Assembly: GCF_003326755.1 (NCBI RefSeq)
Contig: NZ_JPWH01000027.1
Span: forward strand, 1 to 60,225
Direction of reading: 5' to 3'
Origin: Thalassospira profundimaris
Lineage (GTDB): Bacteria > Pseudomonadota > Alphaproteobacteria > Rhodospirillales > Thalassospiraceae
Length of the DNA: 60,225 bases
Position numbers and translations under genes: made by a program. This document shows positions 27,672-36,703 of this stretch, piece after piece (position 1 is the stretch's first letter; each line of letters opens with the position of its first letter). A model generated the notes under the pieces. The model did no database searches, was not told where the DNA came from, and worked only from the letters and a program-made list of their open reading frames with translations.

Positions 27672-29579
27672 ATGTGGCACCGAGATTCAGACAGATACCG
27701 CATGTTTACCCGCCGCGCCATTATGCTGGGCGCGGGACAGGGCGTATTGCTGACCGGCCTTGCCGCGCGCATGTATTATCTTCAAGTCATGGAACGGGAC
27801 CGTTACGCCACCTTGGCCGATGACAACCGCATTTCGCACCGCCTGCTGCCCCCGCCGCGCGGCATTGTTACCGACCGCTTCGGGGCACCGCTGGCCATTA
27901 ACCGGCAGAATTATCATATCCTGATTGTGCGCGAACAAAGCCCGGATGTGCGCAAGACACTGACAATCCTATCCCAGGTCATTGAAATTGCACCGGAAAC
28001 AATTGATCGCGTTGAGGAAGATGTAAAGCGCCGCCGGTCTTTTGTGCCCGTAACCGTGCGCGATAACCTGACCTGGGATGAAGTCGCCCGTGTTGGCGTA
28101 AACGCCCCCGACCTGCCAGGCATCATCATTGATGCCGGTCGGTCCCGCGATTACCCCGAAGGCCCGCATCTGGCCCATACGCTGGGCTATGTTGCCGCCG
28201 TGGCCGAAAAGGATTTGACCGGCGACCCGCTGCTCGAACTGCCCGGTTTTCGCATTGGCAAAAGCGGCATTGAAAAAACCTATGACATGTCCCTGCGTGG
28301 CCGGGCGGGCACCAGCCAGGTGGAGGTCAATGCACTGGGCCGTGTCATTCGCGAGCTTGACCGCGAGGAAGGCGAAAGCGGCGAAACCGTTGTTCTGACA
28401 CTCGATATCGAATTGCAGCGCTATGCCAATCAGCGCCTTTCGGAATATGAAAGTGCGGCTGCTGTGGTGATGGATGTCTATAATGGCGACGTGCTTGCCA
28501 TGTCATCTCACCCCACATACGACCCCAACAGCTTTACCAATGGCATTTCCCACAAGCTGTGGGACAGCCTGATCAATAACGAATATGCACCGCTATCGAA
28601 CAAGGCGGTGAATGGCACCTATGCGCCCGGCTCCACCTTCAAAACCTGTGTCGCCCTGGCGGCCCTTGAGGCCGGTGTCATCACCCCCGAACAGCGGTTT
28701 TTCTGTCCGGGCCATCTTGATCTGGGCAATGCACGCTTTCACTGCTGGAAACGCGGCGGGCATGGCTGGGTCAATCTGCACGATTCCCTGAAACATTCCT
28801 GCGACGTCTATTACTACGAAGTGTCACAGAAACTGGGCATCGACAAAATTGCCGCAATGGCAAAGCGCATGGGCCTTGGCGACCCGACCGGCATTGACCT
28901 GCCCTCTGAACGGGGCGGGCTGATGCCGACACGGGAATGGAAAGAAACCCAGCTTGGCAAACGCTGGCAGGGCGGTGAAACCCTGATCTGCTCCATCGGT
29001 CAGGGTTATGTCCTGGCCACACCGCTGCAACTGGCAACCATGACCGCCCGTCTGGCTTCGGGCCGGGCCGTAACCCCGCATCTGACCCGCGATCATGTCG
29101 CGCCGGATGACATTACCGCGCGCAGCGACACCGAATTTCCCGATCTGGGCATTCCGCGCCAGCACCTTAATTACGTTCGCGATGGCATGAATGGTGTCAC
29201 CAACGAATTGCGCGGCACGGCCTATCGCTCGCGCATCAAAATCAAGGGGCTGGAAATGGCGGGTAAAACCGGCACCAGCCAGGTGCGCCGCATTTCCATG
29301 CACGAACGCCAGACCGGCGTTCTTAAAAATGAAGAATTGCCGTGGAAATACCGTGACCATGCCCTGTTTATCGCCTTTGCCCCGGTTGAAAACCCGCGTT
29401 ATGCCTGCGCTGTGGTTGTTGAACATGGCGGGTCGGGTTCCGGCGTTGCCGCCCCGATTGCGCGCGACCTTCTCACCCGTGCGCAGGAACTCAAATCAAG
29501 CAGGCCAGGTGTTTCGGCTGTAAATATCCAGTCGGCCTCACAAATTTTGCGAACCTCCAGCAAAAAACAGGAAAGCTAA
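27672..29579 (+). CDS. mrdA: Penicillin-binding protein 2, elongation transpeptidase
   Basis: About 635 residues. One N-terminal membrane anchor (AIMLGAGQGVLLTGLAA), a pedestal domain beginning RGIVTDRFGAPLAINRQNYH, and a C-terminal transpeptidase with the serine motif PGSTFKT, the SxN-type motif SCD (KHSCDVYYYE) and KTGTSQ. It crosslinks lateral-wall peptidoglycan with RodA. I start at the Met before WHRDSDRYRMFTRR, which matches the family; an in-frame TTG at 27615 would add 19 unlikely residues. The stop codon abuts the rodA start. Confidence 0.96.
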   Translation: MWHRDSDRYRMFTRRAIMLGAGQGVLLTGLAARMYYLQVMERDRYATLADDNRISHRLLPPPRGIVTDRFGAPLAINRQNYHILIVREQSPDVRKTLTILSQVIEIAPETIDRVEEDVKRRRSFVPVTVRDNLTWDEVARVGVNAPDLPGIIIDAGRSRDYPEGPHLAHTLGYVAAVAEKDLTGDPLLELPGFRIGKSGIEKTYDMSLRGRAGTSQVEVNALGRVIRELDREEGESGETVVLTLDIELQRYANQRLSEYESAAAVVMDVYNGDVLAMSSHPTYDPNSFTNGISHKLWDSLINNEYAPLSNKAVNGTYAPGSTFKTCVALAALEAGVITPEQRFFCPGHLDLGNARFHCWKRGGHGWVNLHDSLKHSCDVYYYEVSQKLGIDKIAAMAKRMGLGDPTGIDLPSERGGLMPTREWKETQLGKRWQGGETLICSIGQGYVLATPLQLATMTARLASGRAVTPHLTRDHVAPDDITARSDTEFPDLGIPRQHLNYVRDGMNGVTNELRGTAYRSRIKIKGLEMAGKTGTSQVRRISMHERQTGVLKNEELPWKYRDHALFIAFAPVENPRYACAVVVEHGGSGSGVAAPIARDLLTRAQELKSSRPGVSAVNIQSASQILRTSSKKQES

Positions 29580-30740
29580 ATGGCATCGCGCTATCGCATT
29601 GGCCAGGACCCCGATTATGTGCCACTGGGGCGCCGTCTGTTGTTACTGAACTGGACGCTGGTGCTTTTGCTGACCATTCTGTCCTGCATCGGCTTTGCCA
29701 TGCTTTATTCGGCGGCCAATGGCTCTCTCCAGCCCTGGGCGGAACGACAAATGATGCGCTTTGTTGCCGGGCTGGTCTTTATGATCCTGATCGCCCTGAC
29801 CGATGTGCGCATCTGGCTTAAAATGTCTTATGCCGCCTATGTCGTTTCCCTGATCCTGCTGGTCGCCGTTGAAATCAAGGGCGACATTGGCATGGGGGCA
29901 CAACGCTGGATCAATCTGGGTTTCTTCCAGCTTCAACCCTCCGAACTGATGAAAATCTCGCTGGTGCTGGCGCTGGCGCGCTATTTTCATGGCCTGACGA
30001 TCGAGGAAACCGGGCGCATTCCCCTGCTTATTCCACCGCTATTAATGGTGCTGGCCCCTGCTGCCCTGGTGTTGCGCCAGCCGGACCTTGGCACCGCCCT
30101 GTTGCTGATTGCCGGGGGCGGCGTGATTTTCTGGCTGGCGGGTGTGCGCATGTGGAAATTTGGCGTTATTCTGGGCGGGGCGCTGGCCGCCATTCCCATT
30201 GGCTGGCAATTTCTGCGCGACTATCAGAAAAACCGGGTTCTTACCTTCCTCAATCCGGAAAATGATCCGCTCGGCGCGGGCTATCATATTACCCAGTCGA
30301 AAATCGCCCTGGGCTCTGGCGGGCTGTTTGGCAAGGGCTTTATGCTGGGGTCGCAAAGCCACCTCAACTTTCTGCCCGAAAAACAGACCGACTTTATCTT
30401 TACCATGCTGGGCGAGGAATTTGGCCTGGTGGGCGGCATTGCCCTTTTGCTGCTTTATACCCTGGTTATTGTTTACGGCTATGTCATCGCGCTGCGCTGT
30501 GCGAACCAGTTTGGCCGTCTGGTTGCCATTGGCATTACCACCACTTTCTTTCTTTATGTCTTCATCAATATCGCAATGGTGATGGGGCTTATTCCGGTGG
30601 TGGGGGTTCCGCTGCCGCTGGTGTCCTATGGCGGCACGGTGATGATGACCATCCTGGTCAGCTTTGGCCTGCTCATGAGTATCAGCATCCACCGCGATGT
30701 CCGCATTTCACGCCAGGGCAATGATGACGGACGCCATTAA
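29580..30740 (+). CDS. rodA: Peptidoglycan glycosyltransferase RodA
   Basis: A 386-residue SEDS polytopic membrane protein with about ten helices that polymerises lipid II during elongation. SEDS features: GAQRWINLGFFQLQPSELMK (the conserved RWI and QPSE), LRQPDLGTALLLIAGG with the catalytic-type Asp, QSKIALGSGGLFGKGF, HLNFLPEKQTDFIFTMLGEE and the final GVPLPLVSYGGT. Starts immediately after the mrdA stop with no gap, so translation is coupled and the PBP2/RodA pair is produced together. Confidence 0.97.
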   Translation: MASRYRIGQDPDYVPLGRRLLLLNWTLVLLLTILSCIGFAMLYSAANGSLQPWAERQMMRFVAGLVFMILIALTDVRIWLKMSYAAYVVSLILLVAVEIKGDIGMGAQRWINLGFFQLQPSELMKISLVLALARYFHGLTIEETGRIPLLIPPLLMVLAPAALVLRQPDLGTALLLIAGGGVIFWLAGVRMWKFGVILGGALAAIPIGWQFLRDYQKNRVLTFLNPENDPLGAGYHITQSKIALGSGGLFGKGFMLGSQSHLNFLPEKQTDFIFTMLGEEFGLVGGIALLLLYTLVIVYGYVIALRCANQFGRLVAIGITTTFFLYVFINIAMVMGLIPVVGVPLPLVSYGGTVMMTILVSFGLLMSISIHRDVRISRQGNDDGRH

Positions 30741-30861
30741 CAAAAATGCAAAAAATCGGCAGCGGGTCAAAATTGGTCTGGACAAGCAAGGTGCCAGAAG
30801 GCTATAACCCGCTCCGCACTTGATCGACACACCAAACGGTCACGTGTTACCATCTTACGAT

Positions 30862-30937
<76 letters not shown>

Positions 30938-30943
30938 ATCAAA

Positions 30944-30983
30944 CCCCTGAAAACCTTCGCGGTTTTCCGGGGTTTTGTTTTTT
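30944..30983 (+). terminator. Intrinsic terminator after tRNA-Lys
   Basis: CCCCTGAAAACC (30944-30955) pairs with GGTTTTCCGGGG (30961-30972) with one mismatch and a TTCGC loop, then TTTTGTTTTTT. Confidence 0.9.
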
Positions 30984-30999
30984 CCACTGTCATTCAAAA

Positions 31000-31028
31000 G
31001 CAAAAAGGGCAAGCCTCAGCCTGCCCTT
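31000..31028 (-). terminator. Intrinsic terminator after nadV
   Basis: On the minus strand AAGGGCA (31028-31022) pairs with TGCCCTT (31011-31005) and is followed by a T-rich stretch. It is 30 bases past the nadV stop and back-to-back with the tRNA-Lys terminator. Confidence 0.8.
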
Positions 31029-31057
31029 ATAAAATGCAAATCCCTGTTGGGCCTATT

Positions 31058-32470
31058 TCACCCCTCCGCACGCGCACGAATATCGGCAAAGGACCAGTCG
31101 CGCAGCAATTTGCCATCGCAAAATACCGGCTCCAACAGGTTGTCATTTCCGGCCTCGTCCTCCGGGACGGTTTGATAGGCGCCATCGCGTCGCACAAGCC
31201 CCAAACGGCCCCGTTTGCTATGTTTGCCGTGGTCTGTGACCGGGTCCTTGTAAACATCGATCCAGCGCCCGCCAATATGTGCGGCAGAGCATTTCATGGC
31301 GAATTTCAGCGTATCGCGATTAAGCTGCTGAAGCAGGCCACCGCCCATGCCAAAGGCGATGTTATCCGCCGCCCAGCCTTTATCGGCCAGTTTTTGCAAA
31401 ATCGCCCCGATACTATTGATATTGATGCCGTCGCCCTGAATAACCCGCACACAGGGTGCCAGCACCTTGTAGCCCTTGGCATTCACGCTATAGCCAAATT
31501 TCTCGCCCAGGCGGATGACACAATCGACAGGCACCGTCGTCGGGTCGCCGGAATCAGGCCGCACCACAATCGTTGCCCCGCTATCAATCACTTCCTGGCG
31601 CAATTCTTCGCCCCAGATATGATCAACCGCGTGATACAGGTCATAACTGTCCGACACCACGGCCACCAGCTTGCCCGCCCCGCCAAACTGGCGGATCATA
31701 TTGCGATAGGCATCGACCTCGCGGTCCCGTTCCCAGGCGGTCATGGTAGAATGCTCGGCCGCAGGGATGGAAAAACCGGCCATGTCCTCGTGATAATATT
31801 TGCGCGCCGCCAGAACGCCGCTGACCGTATCCGTACCGAGGAAATTGACCAAATGGGCGACGCCGCCAATGGCAGCACTTTCCAGGCTGGAAACACCCCG
31901 TGCGCCAAAATCATGCAGCTTGAAACCGATCTGCCCCACATCTTCGGATGTCTGGTGCAAATATTTCAAAATCACCTGTTTGCACTGCCAGGAATTGGTT
32001 GCCACCGTGGTCGGATACCACACCGCCCGCAACAATGCCGTTTCCAGGGCCGATGTCAGCCAGAAACATTTGGGATCGGTATTGATGATGCTTAACAGCA
32101 CATTGTGATTGGGGATGATGCTGCCTTCGGGCACCGCACAAACCTTAACCGGCAAATAACCGTCATGGGCGTCCAGGATATGCTGCCAGCCCTCGCGGTA
32201 AAACGGCTCCCCATGCCCTTGCCAGAAACTTTCCGCTTCATCGATCATCGCCTGCGTAATCGGCCGGGTCAGATATTCCTTGAGGAACATCTGCAAACCG
32301 AAAAACAGCGCGCTGTCCCATTTGCCGCCCCGGCTTTCGATATAGCTGTAAATATGGGTGGTATTGGGCGGATACTGATAGGGATGACTGGCCTTGTAAC
32401 TGTCAACGTTAAGCAGAATATTCCGCAACGGATCAGATAGGCCCGTCCCGGAGCTGGTGTTTGCCATCAT
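31058..32470 (-). CDS. nadV: Nicotinamide phosphoribosyltransferase
   Basis: About 470 residues, NAMPT type, joining nicotinamide and PRPP to make NMN, which bypasses the deamidating NAD salvage route. Signatures: NVDSYKASHPYQYPPNTTH, ESRGGKWDSALFFGLQMFL, DFGARGVSSLESAAIGG, VVRPDSGDP (phosphate binding) and FGMGGGLLQQLNRDT. Start at MMANTSSG with AGAGGA upstream; a 32-residue extension to 32566 is unlikely. An NMN adenylyltransferase partner, sometimes adjacent, is not seen. Distinction from nicotinate PRTase (PncB) rests on the NAMPT-specific length and motifs. Confidence 0.93.
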   Translation of the reverse strand: MMANTSSGTGLSDPLRNILLNVDSYKASHPYQYPPNTTHIYSYIESRGGKWDSALFFGLQMFLKEYLTRPITQAMIDEAESFWQGHGEPFYREGWQHILDAHDGYLPVKVCAVPEGSIIPNHNVLLSIINTDPKCFWLTSALETALLRAVWYPTTVATNSWQCKQVILKYLHQTSEDVGQIGFKLHDFGARGVSSLESAAIGGVAHLVNFLGTDTVSGVLAARKYYHEDMAGFSIPAAEHSTMTAWERDREVDAYRNMIRQFGGAGKLVAVVSDSYDLYHAVDHIWGEELRQEVIDSGATIVVRPDSGDPTTVPVDCVIRLGEKFGYSVNAKGYKVLAPCVRVIQGDGININSIGAILQKLADKGWAADNIAFGMGGGLLQQLNRDTLKFAMKCSAAHIGGRWIDVYKDPVTDHGKHSKRGRLGLVRRDGAYQTVPEDEAGNDNLLEPVFCDGKLLRDWSFADIRARAEG

Positions 32471-32628
32471 AACATATCCTCTGTGCCGCGTCGCACTGGC
32501 TGGAAACGGATTTTTGCGGCACAACGCGATTGCAACGCAAAACTTTCTTCGTTTTGAAGCATGCAAACGCCCTCTGTAAACAGGAAGTGTGACAAACAGA
32601 TGTTTTCAAGCCAGGATATTCGACAACG

Positions 32629-34095
32629 TCAGAGGGTGCCGTCTGCCATTTTTTGCAGAAAATCAGGTGGCGGAACCATCACTTCGCACCGGTTTCGGCC
32701 GTTTTCCTTGGCCTGATACAGGGCTTTGTCCGCCAGCGAATACAGGGCATCGATAATGTTCTCAACTTCCCGGGCCTGGCGCAAAACCCCTTCCACGCCC
32801 TCCCCGTCAAAGGCGGTGCAATCGTGCCTGACTGGCAGGCAGGCTATGCCTAGGCTGGCCGTGTAATGAATTGTCGCGTCATCGCTACAAACGCTGTCGC
32901 GGGAAATTTCCTCGCGCAGACGTTCTGCAACACGCCACGATCCATTTTCATCTTCATCACCAAGCAACACGGCAAATTCCTCGCCACCAAGGCGGGCAAC
33001 CAGATCGGTTTCGCGCAAAACGCGGACAAAAACCCGGGCAACCGACTTCAACACCATATCCCCAACCTGATGCCCATAGGTATCGTTCAGAATCTTGAAA
33101 TGGTCCAGGTCAACAATGATCAGCCCGACACGCGTCCCGCGGCGCTTCCAGACCGCAACGGCATTCTTCAACCGGCCCATCAGGGTTCGGCGGTTGGCAA
33201 GCCCCGTTAGCGGGTCGGTTGCCGCCAGAAGTTCAAGCTTTTCAATTGCACTGTTTAATTCGCGGGTGCGCTGTTCAACACGGCTTTCCAACGTCAGATT
33301 TGCCGATTTCAGTTCGTCGGTCACATTGGCAATTCTTTGCACCTTGCTGCGGATCAGGGCCAGCAAACCGATCAGCGACGAGCCAAGCATCTGGATTTCG
33401 TCATCATGCCGGTGCGAAGGCGGCAAAGGCAGGGGCTTGCTGGCGTCAGCCGGATTAACCTTGACCATATAGTTGATCAATTCCAGCAGGGGCCTTGTGA
33501 CAATAAAATATGTTACCCCGACGGCGGAAAATGTCATCGCCACAGCAAAAATCAAAACACCAATCAATGACGCCTTGATCCGCTCATAAAGCAGCGACAC
33601 ATAGACCTGCGGCGAAAACGAAATCTGAATCTGACCAACAACATCCCCCCTGGCTGCCCCCCCTACAGGAGAATAAATCGGCAAATTGCGGCTCACAATA
33701 CCGCCAAAAAACGCGTCGGATAACGTATCAGACGATAAATTCGCCCCCGCGCGATGCTGTTTGGCGATAACATTGCCGTCAATATCCATCAGCTTTACCG
33801 ACACAACAGATCGCTCGAACATGGCACTGTTGGCAACGGTTCTGGCCAGGTCGGCATTCTGATCAAAAAGCACCGTTCTTGCCACCACCCGGATCTCGTT
33901 GATCACGCGCGCATTGGCAGCCTCATAATCGTCACGCAGAGCCAGATAATCGGCAATGCCCTGATATAAAATAATCAGAACACCCAAAAACGATGCAACC
34001 AGCAGCCCGCACCGCAATTGCCGTGCGAAAATGGAACTGCCCGGCTTGAGTTTCTTCAACTCGCTCGTGCTGGATTGACCGAATGATTGTCGCAA
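32629..34095 (-). CDS. Membrane diguanylate cyclase with periplasmic sensor
   Basis: A 488-residue protein with two membrane helices (about residues 28-50 and 175-198) enclosing a roughly 125-residue periplasmic domain, then a HAMP-like linker and coiled coil (LTLESRVEQRTRELNSAIEK), and a GGDEF domain (TDPLTGLANRRTLMG; active-site RLGGEEF). The inhibitory I-site RETD is intact five residues before it. It should make c-di-GMP under control of a periplasmic signal. It starts 17 bases after a periplasmic binding protein gene, suggesting that protein delivers the signal. Confidence 0.93.
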   Translation of the reverse strand: MRQSFGQSSTSELKKLKPGSSIFARQLRCGLLVASFLGVLIILYQGIADYLALRDDYEAANARVINEIRVVARTVLFDQNADLARTVANSAMFERSVVSVKLMDIDGNVIAKQHRAGANLSSDTLSDAFFGGIVSRNLPIYSPVGGAARGDVVGQIQISFSPQVYVSLLYERIKASLIGVLIFAVAMTFSAVGVTYFIVTRPLLELINYMVKVNPADASKPLPLPPSHRHDDEIQMLGSSLIGLLALIRSKVQRIANVTDELKSANLTLESRVEQRTRELNSAIEKLELLAATDPLTGLANRRTLMGRLKNAVAVWKRRGTRVGLIIVDLDHFKILNDTYGHQVGDMVLKSVARVFVRVLRETDLVARLGGEEFAVLLGDEDENGSWRVAERLREEISRDSVCSDDATIHYTASLGIACLPVRHDCTAFDGEGVEGVLRQAREVENIIDALYSLADKALYQAKENGRNRCEVMVPPPDFLQKMADGTL

Positions 34096-34112
34096 AAAAG
34101 ACTATCCTTTTA

Positions 34113-35282
34113 TCATTCTATCTGGTCGTTTTTTATCGCGCCAAGAAGATGTGCGAGATCAAAATGATAGGATGTATTTTCGCTGTTCTTTCCTGACAGC
34201 GAAAAGGCCGAAAAATCGATATGTGCCCAATTGCGATCACCAAGTTTCTTTTCAAACAGATCAATATTTTCGCGCGTGATCGCCTGCATGGGAAAGGAAA
34301 AATCCGGTCCCATTTTCTGAAGGTCAATACCGTGGCGATAATCGTTCACCATCACCATGATCCACGCACCGGCCAGAAAATGGCCGCCATGCGTCATGGT
34401 CATTTCACCTGCCTTGACCAGTTTCAGTCCCTGCGCTGACCAGTTCAGACCCCCAACCATAACATCTTTTCCCGGAATCCGGCCCGCTTCCCTGATTGCC
34501 GAAATCGCCCCGCGGGCAATATCGTCATTCGCCGCCCAAATAGCATCCAGGCATCCTTCCGGAAGCCAGGCAGCGGTGCGATTATATCCCTCCTCATAAG
34601 ACCAGTTGGCATATAGACGGCGTTTTTCCACAAGCTGCGGAAATTCTGCCAATGCCATATCCAGCCCGTCAAGCCGCGCCAGCGATGCCGGGGTATTCCG
34701 GTCCCCGGCCAGCGAAAGCAGACAAATATCACGCTTAACGGCCCCCGGATGGCGTTTTTCATCTGCCATGACCAGGGATCGGGCAATTTCATAGCCTGCT
34801 TTGCGATTATCGGGCGTTAACGTGGCGATCCAGTAAGGGAAATTTGTACCGGGACGACCCAAACGCCGTTTCTGGGCGTCGGTCAAATCGTTCAAAATCA
34901 TAAAAATCGGAATTTTACGTGCATTGGCTTCTAAAATGATGCGCCCGCCCTGCTGATGCTCGTTCGAGGCAACAATATAATCGGGGGGCGGGTCCATCGC
35001 GAAGACACGGCTGGCATTTTCGGCCATCAGGGGCCACTGCCGGTCACTGTCAAATTCAACAATCTCCATGCCAAACTGCTTGGCAGCAACGTGCATGGTA
35101 TCGCTGACATCTTTCCAAAAGCCCCTGTCGCCATATCCGGGATTGATAAAAGCAACACGCGGTAATCGATGCGCATCCGCCCGTGCCGGCAAAGCGCCAA
35201 ACGACAATAATGCCCCTATCGCCAGCGACCAAATTACGTGCATTACTTTCAACTTGACTGCCCCGCCTGTGAAATCCGGCAT
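34113..35282 (-). CDS. Periplasmic sugar-binding-like protein paired with the cyclase
   Basis: Up to 389 residues; a Met at residue 14 begins a clear signal peptide (MHVIWSLAIGALLSFGALPA, cleavage near ARADA). The mature part is a type I periplasmic binding fold as in ribose-binding protein and LuxP: PRVAFINPGYGDRGFWKDVS at the N-terminus, DYIVASNEHQQGGRIILEAN, and DAIWAANDDIARGAISAIRE. No ABC permease or ATPase gene is nearby; instead a membrane diguanylate cyclase follows directly. By analogy with LuxP/LuxQ it may act as a ligand receptor rather than a transporter; ligand unknown. Confidence 0.87.
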   Translation of the reverse strand: MPDFTGGAVKLKVMHVIWSLAIGALLSFGALPARADAHRLPRVAFINPGYGDRGFWKDVSDTMHVAAKQFGMEIVEFDSDRQWPLMAENASRVFAMDPPPDYIVASNEHQQGGRIILEANARKIPIFMILNDLTDAQKRRLGRPGTNFPYWIATLTPDNRKAGYEIARSLVMADEKRHPGAVKRDICLLSLAGDRNTPASLARLDGLDMALAEFPQLVEKRRLYANWSYEEGYNRTAAWLPEGCLDAIWAANDDIARGAISAIREAGRIPGKDVMVGGLNWSAQGLKLVKAGEMTMTHGGHFLAGAWIMVMVNDYRHGIDLQKMGPDFSFPMQAITRENIDLFEKKLGDRNWAHIDFSAFSLSGKNSENTSYHFDLAHLLGAIKNDQIE

Positions 35283-35844
35283 ATCCGGCGAATTAAGCTA
35301 CCCTGATAAACCGCACGCGGGACCATAATCAAGTCAATCTCCGGGATAAACAGGTATGACTTATTTTTTCACTATATCCCGGCGCAAAACATTCAAAAAC
35401 AGCCGTGATATCTCATCACCCCAAGGGCGACAGAACGATCGGAGTATATTTTAAACGGTATTTCTTTTGATAGGGACGATGATTTACTTTAAGCCCGCAA
35501 AACGGACACGCCATGCGCTGCAATGCCGCCATTCGGGCATATGGCAAAACACCCGTAATCCCCATAATCAAACCGTTCATGCCGGTCTCTTGCGCCAAAG
35601 CACACAGGTAATGAGGCCACCCGGTACATCCGTGGCCCCGGCAATAAACGGCAAATCCGGTCTCGCTTTACCAAAAACATTTTGTTCCGGGGAAAAGGAA
35701 GCAAGCCCGCCAGAAGCCCCGGCCGCAGGCAATAAAGGGCCCTTTGCCCGTTTGCCTGCCTCGCCAGGATCGCCGTTATTCGTTATCAGAGCAGCTCAAC
35801 GTTTGAAATTCCGCAACCTGCTTCTGATATCAGATCCACCCCCG
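35283..35844. other. Gap without a supported gene
   Basis: About 560 bases between the binding-protein start and the small SAP-like gene. Short frames on both strands lack ribosome sites and family-like content. The left part likely contains the binding-protein promoter. Confidence 0.5.
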
Positions 35845-36027
35845 TTACGGGTGCGTGCGCAGGGCCTCGATCAGCTCGTCGGTTGACATTTGTGCCCGTT
35901 CTTCGATGCCGCGCATCTTGGCCAGGTGATAAAGGTCGTCGCGATTCCATTTTTCATATCGCGGCCCGGTTCTTTTACCATCGTTTGGCGACGGGGAAGT
36001 CCCCTTGGGGTTGATATAGCTTGCCAT
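35845..36027 (-). CDS. Small SAP/Rho_N-like protein, 60 residues
   Basis: Sixty residues from MASYINPKG, preceded by the strong ribosome site AGGAGCAGG. After a polar N-terminus the last 35 residues form a helix-extended-helix of SAP/Rho N-terminal type: YEKWNRDDLYHLAKMRGI, then MSTDELIEALR. Such folds bind nucleic acid. The same module is the C-terminus of the protein encoded just upstream, so the two are paralogues. An intrinsic terminator lies 44 bases before its ATG, so expression may need read-through or antitermination. Function unknown. Confidence 0.8.
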   Translation of the reverse strand: MASYINPKGTSPSPNDGKRTGPRYEKWNRDDLYHLAKMRGIEERAQMSTDELIEALRTHP

Positions 36028-36071
36028 TTTCCTGCTCCTTTCAAATATGGGGGATGTCACATCTCGACAAT

Positions 36072-36106
36072 AAAAAACAGCCTGTGACCCCCGTTTCACA
36101 GGACTG
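36072..36106 (-). terminator. Intrinsic terminator just upstream of the 60-residue gene
   Basis: On the minus strand CCTGTGA and TCACAGG pair (extended by CAG/CTG past a one-base bulge) with an 8-base loop, then six T residues (A at 36072-36077 on plus). It follows the 83-residue gene by 144 bases but lies only 44 bases before the next ATG (36027), leaving little room for a promoter, so it may work as an attenuator. Confidence 0.85.
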
Positions 36107-36249
36107 AATTATTTACGTAGTCATATATCTGTAAAATTCCAGCCCATCACGCCGGATCAATCAACAGGTAAATGCGACTGACAGCCATGCCACAGTTGCA
36201 CTCGACCAATTCCCGCCTGTAAAACAGGGACTTGGCGGCCAGACATTGC

Positions 36250-36501
36250 CTAGTGATTGCGCAAGGCCCGGATCAGTTCCGCTTTGGTCATGTCCGAACG
36301 CCCGCGAATGTCAACCTTGCGGGCCTGGTCATATAAATCATCCCGCGTCCATTCCTCGTAAGGCGGATGTTTCCCGCCCTTTTTACTGGCCGCAGTACCG
36401 GCATTGGCGATCCGGGCGGCTTTTTCCTTGCCCGCCCCCTCGTCGCGCAACCGCCGATAGGTTTCGTCATCCTTGATCGATGGCCCATGATCCTTAACCA
36501 A
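36250..36501 (-). CDS. Small two-module protein (DUF7218-like plus SAP/Rho_N)
   Basis: Eighty-three residues from a TTG start with a perfect CGGAGG ribosome site five bases upstream; this gives the family-typical start VKDHGPSIKDDETYRRLRDE. The first 35 residues, including GAGKEKAARIANA, resemble a short domain widespread in stress-type small proteins; the C-terminal YEEWTRDDLYDQARKVDI and MTKAELIRALR form a SAP/Rho_N-like nucleic-acid-binding motif shared with the next gene. Lys/Arg/Asp-rich, cytoplasmic. Function unknown; a DNA- or RNA-associated stress role is inference. Confidence 0.82.
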   Translation of the reverse strand: MVKDHGPSIKDDETYRRLRDEGAGKEKAARIANAGTAASKKGGKHPPYEEWTRDDLYDQARKVDIRGRSDMTKAELIRALRNH

Positions 36502-36703
36502 GACAGCCTCCGTCAATTGGTGCAATACCATTTTAACGATATGCACACGCAGGGGTTCCATAAAAGACGCGCATATCCCCTGCCCGACAGGCCCGACATA
36601 CCCGTCCCTTTTCGCAAGGCGCGTAAAATATGCTGTGCCTCCCGCCCCCGGAATTGATAGCGTTCAAACAGCCTACCGCCACCACTGACAACGGGAAATC
36701 ACA

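Noticed and set aside
36028..36249. EcfG-type stress promoter (GGAAC-N16-CGTT) upstream of the SAP-like genes
   Set aside because: Only a partial match (GGAAT and ACGTA) with doubtful spacing.
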